From Gigantopelta aegis (taxonomy: Eukaryota > Mollusca > Gastropoda > Neomphalida > Peltospiridae), in the NCBI RefSeq assembly GCF_016097555.1, contig NC_054713.1:12884806-12948805 (forward strand): a DNA stretch of 64,000 nt. Direction: 5' to 3'. Made by a program: the position numbers and the translations under genes. The notes under the pieces are model-generated. The model had not been told where the DNA came from and searched no databases. It saw only the letters and a program-made list of their open reading frames with translations. Positions within the stretch are counted from its first letter, which is position 1. Each line of letters opens with the position of its first letter. Shown piece by piece: positions 32,597 through 43,545 of this stretch.

Positions 32597-32933
32597 ATGG
32601 GCGGGACGTAGCGCAGTGGTTAAAGCGCCCGCCTGATGCGCGGTCGGTTTGGGATCGATCCCCGTTGGTGGGCTCATTGGGCTATTTTTAATTCTAGCCA
32701 GTGCACCACAACTGGTATATCAATGGCCGTGATATGTACTACCCTGTCTGTGGGATGGTGCATATAAAAAATCCCTTGCTGCTAATCGAAAAGAGTAGCC
32801 CATGAAGTGGCGACAGCGGGTTTCCTCTCTCATATATGTGTGATCCAAAACCATATGTCTGACGCCATATAACTGTAAATAAAATGTGTTGAGTGTGTCG
32901 TTAAATAACACATTTCTTTCTTTCTTTCTTTCG
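32597..32933 (+). mobile_element. SINE (head 1b, tail 1), complete
   Basis: It starts GGGCGGGACGTAGCGCAGTG, has B box GGGATCGATCCCC, the shared centre, and tail 1 ending in (TTTC)n. It is the best full-length copy of this form in the window. Confidence 0.9.
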
Positions 32934-33289
32934 TGTTGTCGAACCAGGAGACCTGTTATGGGATCGCCCAAGCAGTCAGCTAATTTGCTGTAACCTGTGT
33001 TTTTTGTTGTTCTGTGTGGAAATTCTACATAGTATATTTTTGTTTACAGAATTGTTATATTGTTATGTAAAACTAAACCATATCACAAAAGAACGCCAAA
33101 CCGACCCTCAGTCCTACCCCATCCCAAAGAAACGATAGTCTCGCGGAACTTTATTCTGCCCACGAAAGCTCAATGAGCTCAGTGAATATGCGCATTCAGA
33201 CACATATATACAGACAATGTATTCACTTTAAAGGTCATATGCCCATACTACAGTCAGAAACTGATATATAGTTTTGCGCATATGTGTAG
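32934..33289. other. No gene seen
   Basis: AT-rich spacer without recognised repeats. Confidence 0.4.
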
Positions 33290-33620
33290 CTAACAGTCAA
33301 GTACTGTCAAGTATATTATTAAATAAACTTAGCAATACATGAAGAATAAGGTTTTGTGAGGCCATTAAAAAATCTGAAGCAATATCATCTGGCCCTGGTG
33401 ATTTGTTATTTGCTAAACCTTGTACATAACTTAGTATTATTTACAGTATATCCATTGTAAATATTTGTATTAATGGACAATTCATTCCTAAAAAGAAAGG
33501 AAGAGAAGTGCTCAATTCTTTCTTTAGAATTATATTGTGATATATTGGAATAATGTTTTCCTTGTTTAATCAATTTCCAAAAGAGTTTGGGGTTGGTTTT
33601 TTACATTTGTAAAAGTTGTT
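33290..33620 (-). pseudogene. LINE fragment, start of reverse transcriptase
   Basis: On the minus strand the sequence reads VQGLANNKSPGPDDIASDFL, the standard opening of a LINE reverse transcriptase domain. It is preceded by a decayed linker (FGKLIKQGKHYS, ERIEHFSSL). Stops are frequent. The rest of the element is absent. Confidence 0.65.
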
Positions 33621-34610
33621 GTTTGTTTAATAAAATAGGCACTTCTTTTTCTATTAAAAGTATTTTAAAATTCTGTTCTCAGTATTAAAAAACACAGACA
33701 TCTAAACCATGATCTCTATAAGCGCGTAATGCTTCATATTTTCTAAAAACAACAACAAAAAACTCAACAACAACAAAACAACAACAACAACAACACAACA
33801 AAACAACAACAAAAAACAAAACAAAAAACAAATAGAATAAGAAACTCGGTATCAGTTATTTTCAAATGTATGTTCCTCGGGACATAAATGTGATAATAAA
33901 TTCTAACTCATTTATTATGCTCTATATATACATTTACCTGGATACATGGCATATTTATTTCTTCACAAATAGTCAAATAATTGTTTTAGTAACTTTACAT
34001 ACATTATATATAATCAGCTGCCCCAACCCACAAAAAAGAAAGTCAATTCTACTGAATATGGAATTGGCTAAAAGATATGGGGACTAATTGTAATATATCA
34101 CTCTCATTCTATACGGATATTTGCAATATTCAGTGTAAATTGTAGGCATGCAGGTCAAATATTGTTAAAAGAGCAACAGATTCAAAAAGTGAAATGTTAT
34201 CAGGATAAAGTTTATAATGGGAAAACATCTACTACAACAGGCAATGTTTATAAGAAATAAAAGAAGGTATAAAGTTTATAAGGAACCCCCCCCCCCCCCA
34301 CCAAAACCGTGCAGTGTTCATAAAAAGGTAAAATAACGTAACACAATTAAATGAGGTAATGTTATAACGTAATGCTGTTAAGAAATAACATGATTAGAAA
34401 CAACATGGTTTATAAAACAACGTATTTCTGATAAAGAATAAAATAGTAAAATAACGTTTAGCCTATAAGAAATAATATACTCATGATATTAATGTGCTGA
34501 TGACGGGTGCCACCAGAGTGGCAATATATGCTCAATTTCCATGAACACCTGATATCATCACTGGTTTTACAGTGATTCACGAGTCCATGTCATTACAGCT
34601 ATATATATAT
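33621..34610. other. No gene; (AAC)n-rich tract and AT-rich spacer
   Basis: A-rich (AAC)n at 33747-33836 and a C-run at 34288-34298. The frame at 33866-34087 lacks any recognisable domain. Confidence 0.5.
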
Positions 34611-35095
34611 TATATTCCATTGAGCTCTATCCTGTGCAATATTGGTTTTCTAAGTTAGTCTGTGAGTTACAGTCCTCATACAGATCGTGCAGGAAGGATT
34701 GGAGCTGTCTGTCGCGGATTTGGTGGGGAGTGGCTGTCCTCCTAGGAACACGAACTTGACAGTAGATCATGGAAGCAATCATGACTTTGCCTAGAATGTC
34801 CTTACGACAATTTTGATCACGGAATATGGTTGTGTCATTCGGATACTAGTAAAATAATGTAATGTTTATTTAAAAAATACAATTTACCCCTCGACAACAG
34901 CATCATCATCATCATCAGCCACACCTGTCTAGATCTGCCAATTGATTCCATGCTTGTGACCACAACAGTGCAGGTTCCAACTGATACAACTATCACCAAC
35001 TTCTTTTTATACTAGATATGGCCACATGTAACACTTCTAAAAAAATAACTATAATATATTACTATATATATTATTATTATATATGACGTAATATA
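34611..35095. repeat. Unclassified repeat, related to 4741-5150
   Basis: It matches 4741-5150 from ATTCCATTGAGCTCTATCC to the AT-rich end, with about 110 additional bases (34665-34775). Its 5' edge, CAGCTATATATATATT at about 34597, resembles both flanks of the transposon 11-4694. Confidence 0.7.
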
Positions 35096-35114
35096 CAGCT
35101 TGTGCGTGTTTATA

Positions 35115-36261
35115 CAGTCGAACCTGGTCTAACGGTCACCTGTACATAACAGTCACCTGCCTATAACGGCCACTATAAATCCCCCCAATGCATTTCCTTC
35201 ACTATTTTCCACCCAAAATCACAGGTTGAACTTGCTATAGCGGTCACAAGATGATCGTCGTAAAGACGTTTTCTGCTTTATGTTTTGACCCTGGTTATGT
35301 CTTTACTTTTTCAATCATCTTAAAAATTATAAATTAAATGTGTTTATATGGCCATGTCATGTAAAAGCTTTGGGTTTATTTCCTGTCAAAGTAAAGTTCT
35401 ATTGTAATTCTCTGATCGTAGCTGAAAAACAAACGGACACTCAGTAACTTCCGTGACAGGCAGTTACTGGTGTGGTAATTCGATTGGTTCTCACTGAATA
35501 GTAGACGACTTCCCATTGGCGGTACATAATGTAATCTGTATGTATGGTCACTCTATTGAGTCTCGAGAAACTAAACAAATGAGGTATTATGTTAGGTGTT
35601 TCATTGTTTCTAGCCAGTCATGATTGGTAAATAAACATGAATTGCTGAAGGCGGCGGTCATTGCAGATGTCCCGTGTTAGTGATTATTTAAGCGACTCCT
35701 GACCTTATTCAGCTGTAATTAACGGGCACTGAAGGATTAGCGGTGACATAAAACAAACAAATGAGTCAAACATGCCACATGGGTAATAACCTTCAATTAC
35801 ACAACATATCTTCTGCAAGTCAATGTTAGCGTTTGCGAAATATATCAATGAATACGTTTGCATGCAAAATACCACCGAAAAATCGTACTGCTTTAACGTT
35901 AGAACAGAGAATTGACGTTATTAACACATCTGAGAAAGGCAATTTAAGTGCGCGAAAGATTGCCGATCATTTTGGTGTAGGACGTTTTCAGATTAAGTCT
36001 ATTTTAAAAAGGAAAGCTGATGTTCTGGCCGATTTTGACAATAATGTTTCAGCCGAAAGAAAAAGGCAGAAGAAAGCAACAGGCAAGGATGATATAAATA
36101 AGCTAGTGTGGGAATGGTTTAAAAATGCGACATCTTTGTTTATGACAGTTGTGATATTTTTTAATATATGGGTTCTAATTTTGAACTTGTATATAAGGGT
36201 CACCTCTCTATAACGGCCACTTTTGTCAGGTCCCTTGGGTGGCCGTTACATACAGGTTTGA

Positions 36262-36264
<3 letters not shown>
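35115..36264 (+). mobile_element. pogo/Tigger-like element, internally deleted
   Basis: Inverted ends CAGTCGAACCTG (35115) and CAGGTTTGACTG (36253-36264) are flanked by TA on both sides, as expected for the Tc1/mariner/pogo group. Behind each end lie further related motifs (ATAACGGCCACT). At about 1150 bp it is too short for a whole transposase. The copy at 40808-41915 has the same internal structure. Confidence 0.85.
35848..36213 (+). pseudogene. Tigger-type transposase, DNA-binding part only
   Basis: From ATG 35848 the frame encodes a CENP-B/Tigger-type helix-turn-helix (LTLEQRIDVINTSEKGN, ARKIADHFGVGRFQIKSIL) and ends within the element after about 120 residues. The catalytic DDE domain is missing, and a hydrophobic stretch from the right element end closes the frame. 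It could bind the element ends but not catalyse movement. The deletion is shared with the copy at 40808-41915, so it happened before both spread. Confidence 0.75.

Positions 36265-36334
<70 letters not shown>
36265..36334. repeat. (TA)n microsatellite
   Basis: About 70 bases of TA between the Tigger-like element and the Penelope-like element. Confidence 0.95.
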
Positions 36335-36336
<2 letters not shown>

Positions 36337-36545
36337 GTTACACCTTTTGTTACTACTTAAACGTTTCACGCTATGATCGATCATCAGGTAACGTGTAACT
36401 GCTCTGTCGTTACGCCATGAAGCAGTGACGTCACAACAGGTGCAGTGGGTACGGGATATTCTTTTTCGGCTTAGCTTAGGTGGCTGTGTTAATCCATGTG
36501 GGTGGGTGTTGGCATTTAGATATACGTTCATTTCTCTTGTTCAGA
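36335..36545 (-). repeat. Penelope-like flanking repeat, copy 1
   Basis: It starts CCGTTACACCTTTTGTTAC, ends TCATTTCTCTTGTTCAG and matches 38341-38550 at most positions. Confidence 0.85.
36349..36392 (-). ncRNA. Hammerhead-ribozyme motif, copy 1
   Basis: Read on the minus strand: GTTAC-CTGATGA, a weak stem II, GAAAC, a short stem III region, then GTAAC, which can pair with GTTAC as stem I. The conserved core boxes CTGATGA and GAAA are intact. Minimal hammerheads with very short stem III are known from Penelope-like elements. Stem II is less complementary than in copy 2. Confidence 0.65.
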
Positions 36546-36699
36546 GAGTTGGTCACTATAGCTTTCAGTACTTCCAGCTTTTCCTCAATGCATAGATTGC
36601 ACTGCCCCGTGTTTCTCTTGAAGGTGTTCCCTTTCCTTATTACGCCCCACGTTATTGTGGACTTAGCGTTTTTTTCTTTTTAGTTCCCAAATGTATTTC

Positions 36700-37090
36700 G
36701 ACAGCTCTGTTTCCTTTTCGTACTTGTTGTGCGTGAAGGACTTCTTGTGGTTGGCATACCTTTCTTTGAAGGATCCCCTGTGAGGCCTATGTATGTCTTG
36801 CTTGGTGTGTTAGTGGTATGCACTGCAGCTTCATATATAACTGATTTAGTGAGGCAGTTTCCCTCAAGTGGGCAATCGTCCTTAGTTCTGCAGTTGCATT
36901 TGTTCTCTGTTTGCTTGTTGCTGTCTTCGGCGATGATTTTTGCATGTCCTTCATACAGCTGTAGCTTACTTTGACGTTGTTCCTGTTCAGGAGTTTTTGG
37001 TCGGGAAGTGCTTCTATATTAGCTGCAGGAATGTTTTCCCGACTTTTGACTTTACGTTCCTGCTGTATGGCGGGTTGAACCATGTTATGT
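36700..37090 (-). pseudogene. Penelope-like GIY-YIG endonuclease region
   Basis: On the minus strand one frame reads CNCRTKDDCPLEGNC, then SVIYEAAVHTT and KTYIGLTGD. This is the cysteine cluster followed by the start of a GIY-YIG nuclease, typical of the C-terminal part of Penelope-like proteins. The frame changes nearby (CMKDMQK in another frame), so it is broken. The nuclease would nick target DNA for reverse transcription. Confidence 0.7.
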
Positions 37091-37177
37091 TCCTAGATTT
37101 GTTCTTCTTTTCGGTGCTTGCTCCTGTTTTCATTTCTGATTGATAGAATGCTATCCTCTCTGTATAGTTGCTTGCTT

Positions 37178-37669
37178 CTAAAGATTTGGTTTAAGCCCAA
37201 CAAGCTCACATATCTCGGTGCCGTCATATCCGCCCATGGTTACATCAAATGCGTTTGGAGAGTCTCTCTTCACACATGGTTTGCAACTATGGTCGAACAG
37301 GAGCGATTTTCTAGAATGCATGATGGTTCTGTATTCAACATCTGTGACAGTAGTGTGTTGATTTGCCCACTTTAGTGCTTTCTTGAGAAGGTTTTCTGAT
37401 ATCGATGGGTAGTAGTCCACTATGTCGAAAACTAGGAAAGTTAAGGTTTGCTTTCCCTGTAAGTTGTTGAACCATTCCAGAACGTGTTGGGTGCTTCTCC
37501 ACTGGATAACTGGGAGCAGTTGTCTCAAGTCGTTGTTGATACGCTCCAGCATCAGTTTGTTTACCTTTCCCACTTCACTTTTCGATGGATTGATTAGTCT
37601 GCAGGATAGTTTGTCTTCGAAATCATCTTTGTGGTCCTTCAGTGTTATGAAAGCTGCCTTCGCCGCCAT
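37178..37669 (-). pseudogene. Penelope-like reverse transcriptase region
   Basis: Open for 163 residues with FITLKDHKDDF, SCRLINPSKSEVGKVNK, LVFDIVDYYPSISE (the aspartate-bearing motif A) and MGGYDGTEICELVG near the end. The pattern matches reverse transcriptases of Penelope-like elements. The motif with the catalytic aspartate pair, expected further on, is not in this open piece. The GIY-YIG part follows downstream. Confidence 0.7.
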
Positions 37670-37759
37670 TTTATCTATGCGGTCGGTTATGTCTAGAGCT
37701 TTCGTGACGCTATAACATTCTTGGTCTATTTTTGAAATGATAGCAGAGTCCGCATGCTT

Positions 37760-37951
37760 TTACTTCTTTGTAATATTTTCTGAGAGCAACTTCTTGTAGT
37801 TGCGTCTGTCCATCTTATATAGGTTTCTGGTTTTGTCTGCAGCTACATATAACTGCTCTGAAGCGTTGATTTTTCGGATATCATTGCTCAAGGTTGCTTG
37901 GAATCTGTTGTTGACCGGTCTGTATTGTATGCATTCGATCATGCTAAACAT
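37760..37951 (-). pseudogene. Penelope-like N-terminal region
   Basis: The piece with FQATLSNDIRKINASEQLYV, ADKTRNLYKMD and YKKLLSENITK lies upstream of the reverse transcriptase, as in related elements. More decayed coding extends to about 38130. Confidence 0.6.
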
Positions 37952-38340
37952 ATCTGCCTCGAACCTAGATAGCCCTTCTACCTTGGGTGGCGTCTTTCTA
38001 GACTTCAGGCCGTACTTGCTAGAAGTATGTTCATTACGTTTGTCCTCATTTTAGTCTTTGCTATCGTTGTTTTTGTCGAAGAAGAAGGCTTTCCACCGTA
38101 TTCTTTTAATGACACTTTCCACCTTTTCTATGAGCCTCTTTAGGTATTCATTCCATGTTGGAATAGGAATGTTCTTAGTAGAATAGCCCAGCACTACGGT
38201 GTTCATGGTAAGGTTTGTAGCCAGTACTGGAGATAAAGTGCTCGACTAGAACTAGGAGCTACAGTAATACAATACAGTATTCTTCCTGGTGTGGCTGGTA
38301 TAGTGCTCTACCTCTTGGGGAGCCAGTACAAATATATATA

Positions 38341-38550
38341 CCGTTACACCTTTTGTTACTACTTAAAGTTTCACGCTATGAGCGATCATCAGGTAACGTG
38401 TAACTGCCCTGTCGTTACGTCATGAAGCAGTGACATCACAACAGGTGCAGTGGGTACGGGCTATTCTTTTACAGCTTAGCTTAGATGGCTGTGTTAATCC
38501 ATGTGGGTGGATGTCGGCATTTGGATATAAGTTCATTTCTCTTGTTCAGG
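38341..38550 (-). repeat. Penelope-like flanking repeat, copy 2
   Basis: Direct repeat of 36335-36545, followed by a short spacer and (TA)n. Confidence 0.85.
38355..38397 (-). ncRNA. Hammerhead-ribozyme motif, copy 2
   Basis: On the minus strand: GTTAC, CTGATGA, then CGCT-CAT-AGCG forming a perfect 4-bp stem II, GAAAC, a short stem III segment ending in GTA, then GTAAC pairing with GTTAC. This fits the hammerhead layout with a GUA cleavage triplet. Confidence 0.7.
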
Positions 38551-38569
38551 CACACCAGGAAGTATACTG

Positions 38570-38570
<1 letters not shown>

Positions 38571-38645
<75 letters not shown>
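38571..38645. repeat. (TA)n microsatellite
   Basis: About 75 bases of TA. A similar tract resumes at 40098, on the other side of the LTR-like block. Confidence 0.95.
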
Positions 38646-38648
<3 letters not shown>

Positions 38649-40094
38649 GTGAGAACCCGGGATTACGATATTACCAGTAAATTATTTTGATAAATTAGTA
38701 AGCTATAATTTAAGTCCGTTTTGTTTTAGCGCCAACGTACATCGATGTCTATATTTTTTTACAGTTAGCAGCGCAATTCTTTGCGCCCGGACAATAAAAC
38801 AAAGCCTTATTTCTTGTATAACATTTATATACATAATCATTAGTGTTTATATTATCAGTAGTCACAGATAACTTACCTTGCCAAGTGTTAGTAAGTTGTT
38901 AAATTAGCATTTTTATCCAGCGACAAATGTAAAAGATCGAAGCCACGCTTTTGTACGAACTTCGTTCTTGATTTTTGAGAGTTACTTCCGGGTATCTGTC
39001 ACTGCTATTTTTGACGTCTATTACGCTGTGTAGTTTAGGTAAATATTAGTTATTTAAGATATTACTAATGCAACTTTTATCTGATATGGAACTTATATTT
39101 ATTGGTATATATAGGCTTAATTGTATTTATTTGGTTCTCATTATAGCATAGTAATTAAGGTGTAAAGGCTTGTAAGGCCTAATGACGTTATTCAATAGTA
39201 GATGACGTCATTGGTTTTCCAACCCGCACTGCGGAATTTACAAATCCTGTAATGCAGAATTGTACCCTGCACTGCTGGATTTTACCCCGCTCTGCGGAAT
39301 GCATAATTTTGCAGTGCTGGATATTAACCAGTATTGCTGGATTTTGGCGGGGGTATAAATACGGATCCCGCAATGATTTGTCAGTTTCGGTCAATCATTC
39401 ACCCCGATAGGTGGGTTGGGTTTATTAATAGAATACACGGGTTTTACATTGTGAATATTATTGGGATAACTTGTAGAGACCAGACTCAAAACCTTAATGA
39501 TTAGATAATTAATAAAGATTAAAGGGTATTATTTTTGCTATTTATTATCAATAGAATTTAGGGAGATAGACAGCACCCATTACACAGAAAAGGTGTATGC
39601 CCCGGGTGTTGTGGTTTTTATGTGAGATAGTTTAATGCATATTACATCGAGGGTAATAGAGATAGAGAGATGCCTATGCAGTGGGAATAGGTCTGTGTAC
39701 CCAAACAAAGTACTTGAAGTGTATACTTTTGCAGTTATTGACGTTCTTGGTCCAAAATTTAGACTGTATGTATTATAACGTTGGGGACTTAGTATATTAG
39801 GAATAATTATTATAGTGCAACTTACCTGTCCCAGGTGAATAAAACTCAGCCGTTTAAGGTAATTTAAGAATTGTGGTATGTTTCATAGCCTGAAAGTAAC
39901 CTAGTCATATTTATGTAATTATTCATGTGAATTTTATTACTAAATGAATCAGTGAACATACAGTTCAACTGCGTATTTGATTTGAGGTTATTGTTAAATA
40001 AATATTGTTCAATTTTAATCTTGTTGGTAATCTTTTGCCTTCATAGTTAGTAGTTATGGCCATTTACAAAGACACCCTCTAATCGAGGGTCGTC

Positions 40095-40097
<3 letters not shown>
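38646..40097 (+). mobile_element. Solo-LTR-like block, uncertain
   Basis: It begins TGTGTGAGAAC or TGTGAGAAC, ends GGGTCGTCACA, and is about 1.45 kb long without an open frame. It contains a TATA-like TATAAAT at 39354-39360 and AATAAA at 39838 and 39997. It sits inside a TA tract, so a target duplication cannot be judged. The layout fits a solo LTR of unknown family. I have no second copy in the window to confirm it. Confidence 0.45.

Positions 40098-40159
<62 letters not shown>
40098..40159. repeat. (TA)n microsatellite
   Basis: About 60 bases of TA, probably the other half of the tract at 38571-38645. Confidence 0.95.
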
Positions 40160-40162
<3 letters not shown>

Positions 40163-40301
40163 ATTACCAGTGTTTTTCGGTATAGTCAATATCATATATT
40201 AGGAATAAACATTGTATTATGCGAGCCTCTGGTGAGCATAATAAATTATCTTTATTCCTAATATGTGATATTGACGATACCGAAATACACGAGGGTAATA
40301 C
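40160..40301. repeat. Long hairpin (about 63-bp arms)
   Basis: The arms start GTTATTACCAGTG and end GAGGGTAATAC, with complementary TTAGGAATAAA inside and a short centre GAGCCTCTGGTGAG. Size and central motif resemble the hairpin at 5179-5318. Confidence 0.8.
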
Positions 40302-40747
40302 TCTTTTTATCATATAATCTCAAGCTTAATATAACGTGTTTTTGTAAACTGTACACGCAGCTTAATTCCAGTCAGCCATTACGCGATATTCAAATGACGT
40401 AAGAATATGTGGCGCGGTGTATTTTTGAATGGAAATGATGTCAAACTCGAATGACGACATTTTGGATGTCCTTACATCAAAATAAACTAGGGCCTAACGT
40501 TTTTTGTTTTCTGAACGCTGGACAGCTTTCAGTGTAAAATTGCTATTGAAATGTTTTTATTTGATGACTATGAGTGCATGCGTCAATTATGGAGTGTCAC
40601 CCATGTGCGTTGCTTAAATGTCAATAAACCTAGTGCCGTGACCTCCATTAATTTACATCTAATTTGCAAAGTTATCAAATTGTTAAAGTATATGATCTGA
40701 AAAATATCACATACTTTGATTGCAATGAAAATGTAAGACATTATATG

Positions 40748-40750
<3 letters not shown>
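40302..40750. other. No gene seen
   Basis: AT-rich sequence after the hairpin, with no coding support. Confidence 0.4.

Positions 40751-40807
<57 letters not shown>
40751..40807. repeat. (TA)n microsatellite
   Basis: About 57 bases of TA directly adjoining the Tigger-like element. Confidence 0.95.
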
Positions 40808-40811
<4 letters not shown>

Positions 40812-41915
40812 AAACCTGTATATAACGGCCACCCTAGGGACCTGACAAAAGTGGCCGTTATAGATAGGTGACCCTTATATACAAGATCAAAATTAGAACC
40901 CATATATTAAAGAATATCACAACTGTCATAAAAAAAAGATGTCGCATTTTTAAACCATTCCCAGACTAGCTTGTTTATGTCATCCTTACCTGTTGCTTTC
41001 TTCTGCCTTTTTCTTTCGACTGAACATTATTGTCAAAATCGGTCAGAACATCAGCTTTCCTTGTTAAAATAGACTTAATCTGAAAACGTCCTACACCAAA
41101 ATGATCGGCGATCTTTCGCACACTTAAATTGCCTTCTCAGATTTGTTAATAACGTCAATTCTCTGTTCTAACGTTAAAACAGTACAATTTTTCGGTTGCA
41201 TTTTGCATGCAAACGTATTCGTTGATATATTTCGCAAACGCTAACATTGACTTGCAGAAGATATTTTGTGTAATTGAAGGTTATTACCCATGTGGCATGT
41301 TTGACTCATTTGTCTGTTTTATGTCACCGCTAATCCTTCAGTGGAGCATGCCCGTTAATTACAGCTGAATAAGGTCAGGAGTCGCTTAAATAATCACTAA
41401 CACGGGACATCTGCAATGACCGCCGCCTTCAGCAATTCATGTTTATTTACCAATCATGACTGGCTAGAAACAATGAAACACCTAACATAATACCTCATTT
41501 GTTTAGTTTCTCGAGACTCAATAGAGTGACCATACATACAGATTACATTATGTACAGCCAATGGGAAGTCGTCTACTATTCAGTGAGGATGCTGAGTACC
41601 AATCGAATTACCCCACCAGTAACTGCGTGTCACGGAAGTTACCGAGTGTCTGTTTGTTTTTCAATTACGATCAGAGAATTACAATGGAATTTTACTTTCA
41701 CAGAAAATAAACCCAAAGCTTTTATATGACATGGCCATATAAACACTTTTACTTTATAATTTTTAAGATGATTGAAAAAGTAAAGACATAACCAGGGTCA
41801 AAACATAAAGCAAAAAACGTCTTTACGACGATCATCTTGTGACCGTTATAGCAAGTTCAACCTGTGAATTTTGGTGGAAAATAGTGACCGATGGCCGTTT
41901 ATGGCAGATAGTCGA
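40808..41915 (-). mobile_element. pogo/Tigger-like element, second deleted copy
   Basis: Opposite in orientation to 35115-36264 and similar throughout: the end TAGTCAAACCTG, the ATAACGGCCACC motif, the same truncated helix-turn-helix coding (about 40970-41250) and the same non-coding 3' part. A one-base loss near 41139 shifts its frame. The right end past 41905 is worn. Confidence 0.8.
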
Positions 41916-42339
41916 GATAGTTGAGGTGTGTGTGTACCTAGGACAGCGTGCTTGAACTTTAATTGGATGTAAACACGAAAATAAATTGAAATGTATGAAA
42001 ACTCTAGCTGCTACATAATATTTATCTTACGAGTGTTTGAGTGTGATCGTAACGAGAGAAGGCGAGATGGATTCGTTTTCACAGTGCCACACGAATGGCC
42101 ATTATATTATATATTATTTATCTTACGATCACATCTTAAAAATTGCAGCAAACTCAGGAATGTCCCTTTAAATTTAAATTTTCTAAAACACTTTGATTTC
42201 TATACAGACTTTTAAAATATACTTTACCTTGATTTCTGTCTTTTATTATACCTCCCCCCCCCCCCCCCCCCAACACACACACAGCTCCTGTGGTTTTACA
42301 TAATTATATACATATTTTCATATACTTATCTTTTGTGAC
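41916..42339. other. No gene; MITE tail at 42130-42172 and a C-run
   Basis: GCAGCAAACTCAGGAATGTCCC at 42141-42165 is the end of the TTAA-type MITE family. A run of C lies at 42253-42270. Confidence 0.6.
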
Positions 42340-42413
42340 ACCCAATAGCCGATGTGTACTTTTATGCTGGGGTGTCGTTAAACATTCATTCATCCATTCA
42401 TTCATTCATTCAG
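42340..42413 (+). mobile_element. LINE 3' end only
   Basis: It has GACACCCAATAGCCGATG, GGGGTGTCGTTAAAC and a (CATT)n tail. It is the extreme 3' end of the I-type LINE family whose coding part is seen at 8938-10257. Confidence 0.75.
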
Positions 42414-42415
42414 GT

Positions 42416-43090
42416 CACCTCATGACATTGATGCCCACGTTACTCATGCTTGGACTTGGACCATGACCTGCCGTGAAGGGCACAAGTTCCTGGGCTAGCA
42501 CCTGGTCGCGGTATGCAGCAGCATTGAGGTTGCCGTGGATGCCGTGGATGACAGGAAGTCGAGAACAGCCATTTCCACACAAAGCACTCCAAACCATTAT
42601 GCCTCCGCCTTCGAATCTGTCAACTTCATTAACATAACACTGAGCATGGCGTTCACCACTTCGTGTCCAAAGCATCTGCCTGCCATCAGCAAATCGCAGT
42701 GTGAATCTTGATTCGTCGCTAAACACGACTCTATTCCATTCTCTCTGAATCCATCGCAAGTGCTGCTGTGCCCACAGTTGCCGAGGACGTCGTTGTAATT
42801 GTGTCAAAATGGGTCCAACATATGGGCGCCGTGCGTGGAGGTGAGCACTTTGCAGCTGATTTCGAATCGTTTGCAGACACCCGACTTCTGACGTCTGAAA
42901 AGTTCATTCTTGGTCGCTGTACACATCATGAAACGGTTGCGGAGGTAACATAACACGATATAACGGTCATCTCCCTGTGACGTCATACGTGGTGTAGCAG
43001 GTTGTACTCGTGTCCGCAGATCATAAACTGCCCGTCAACTGCAACTAAACACCCTTGCAACGTCGGCTACTGACGTTCCCGAGTGCATCA
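42416..43090 (-). pseudogene. Tc1-like transposase, broken and truncated
   Basis: The open piece 42415-42807 carries the catalytic part with WNRVVFSDESRFTL (DDE motif), EGGGIMVWSALC and NAAAYRDQVL. The upstream piece to about 43090 encodes the DNA-binding part ([22 protein letters not shown]) with a stop between. The C-terminal end with the last catalytic residue is lost where the LINE 3' end begins, and a (GA)n tract lies upstream. The protein would cut and paste a Tc1/mariner element at TA sites. Confidence 0.85.
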
Positions 43091-43100
43091 TGCCAACAGC

Positions 43101-43204
<104 letters not shown>

Positions 43205-43545
43205 GGTTGTGTGTGTTTATTCTTAAGAACCAAAATATTTATTACCTTTTAACATCACCATCACCTTCATCGTCGAGAACACGAGTCTGCTCTTTTCTTG
43301 ACGACCACTACTCAAGGCAGTTCAGCTTCCAAATGATGCAAGTTTCACCAAGTTGCTTTCAAGTTAAAAAGACGGCCATTTGCCAAGCTCTTACTTATTA
43401 AATTATTTATTATCAGAAATTTATTCTTTTGATCATATAATCGCGGGCCTTTTAAAATCTATAGTATCCATTTCGTTTTATCGTTTTAAATACGTCCTTA
43501 ACAGAAAGATATTCATTATTTACGTCATACACTTTACGCTTAGGC
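43205..43545. repeat. Unclassified repeat, related to 7536-7965
   Basis: It matches 7536-7965 over most of its length, starting after a microsatellite and ending near TACGTCATACACTTTACGC. Confidence 0.7.

Larger units (their letters stand above)
36335..38550 (-). mobile_element. Penelope-like element with flanking direct repeats
   Basis: A decayed retroelement with coding on the minus strand: an N-terminal part, reverse transcriptase and GIY-YIG endonuclease. Direct repeats of about 210 bp (36335-36545 and 38341-38550) flank it, matching the pseudo-LTRs known for Penelope-like elements. Each contains a hammerhead-ribozyme motif. (TA)n tracts lie on both sides. Confidence 0.8.
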
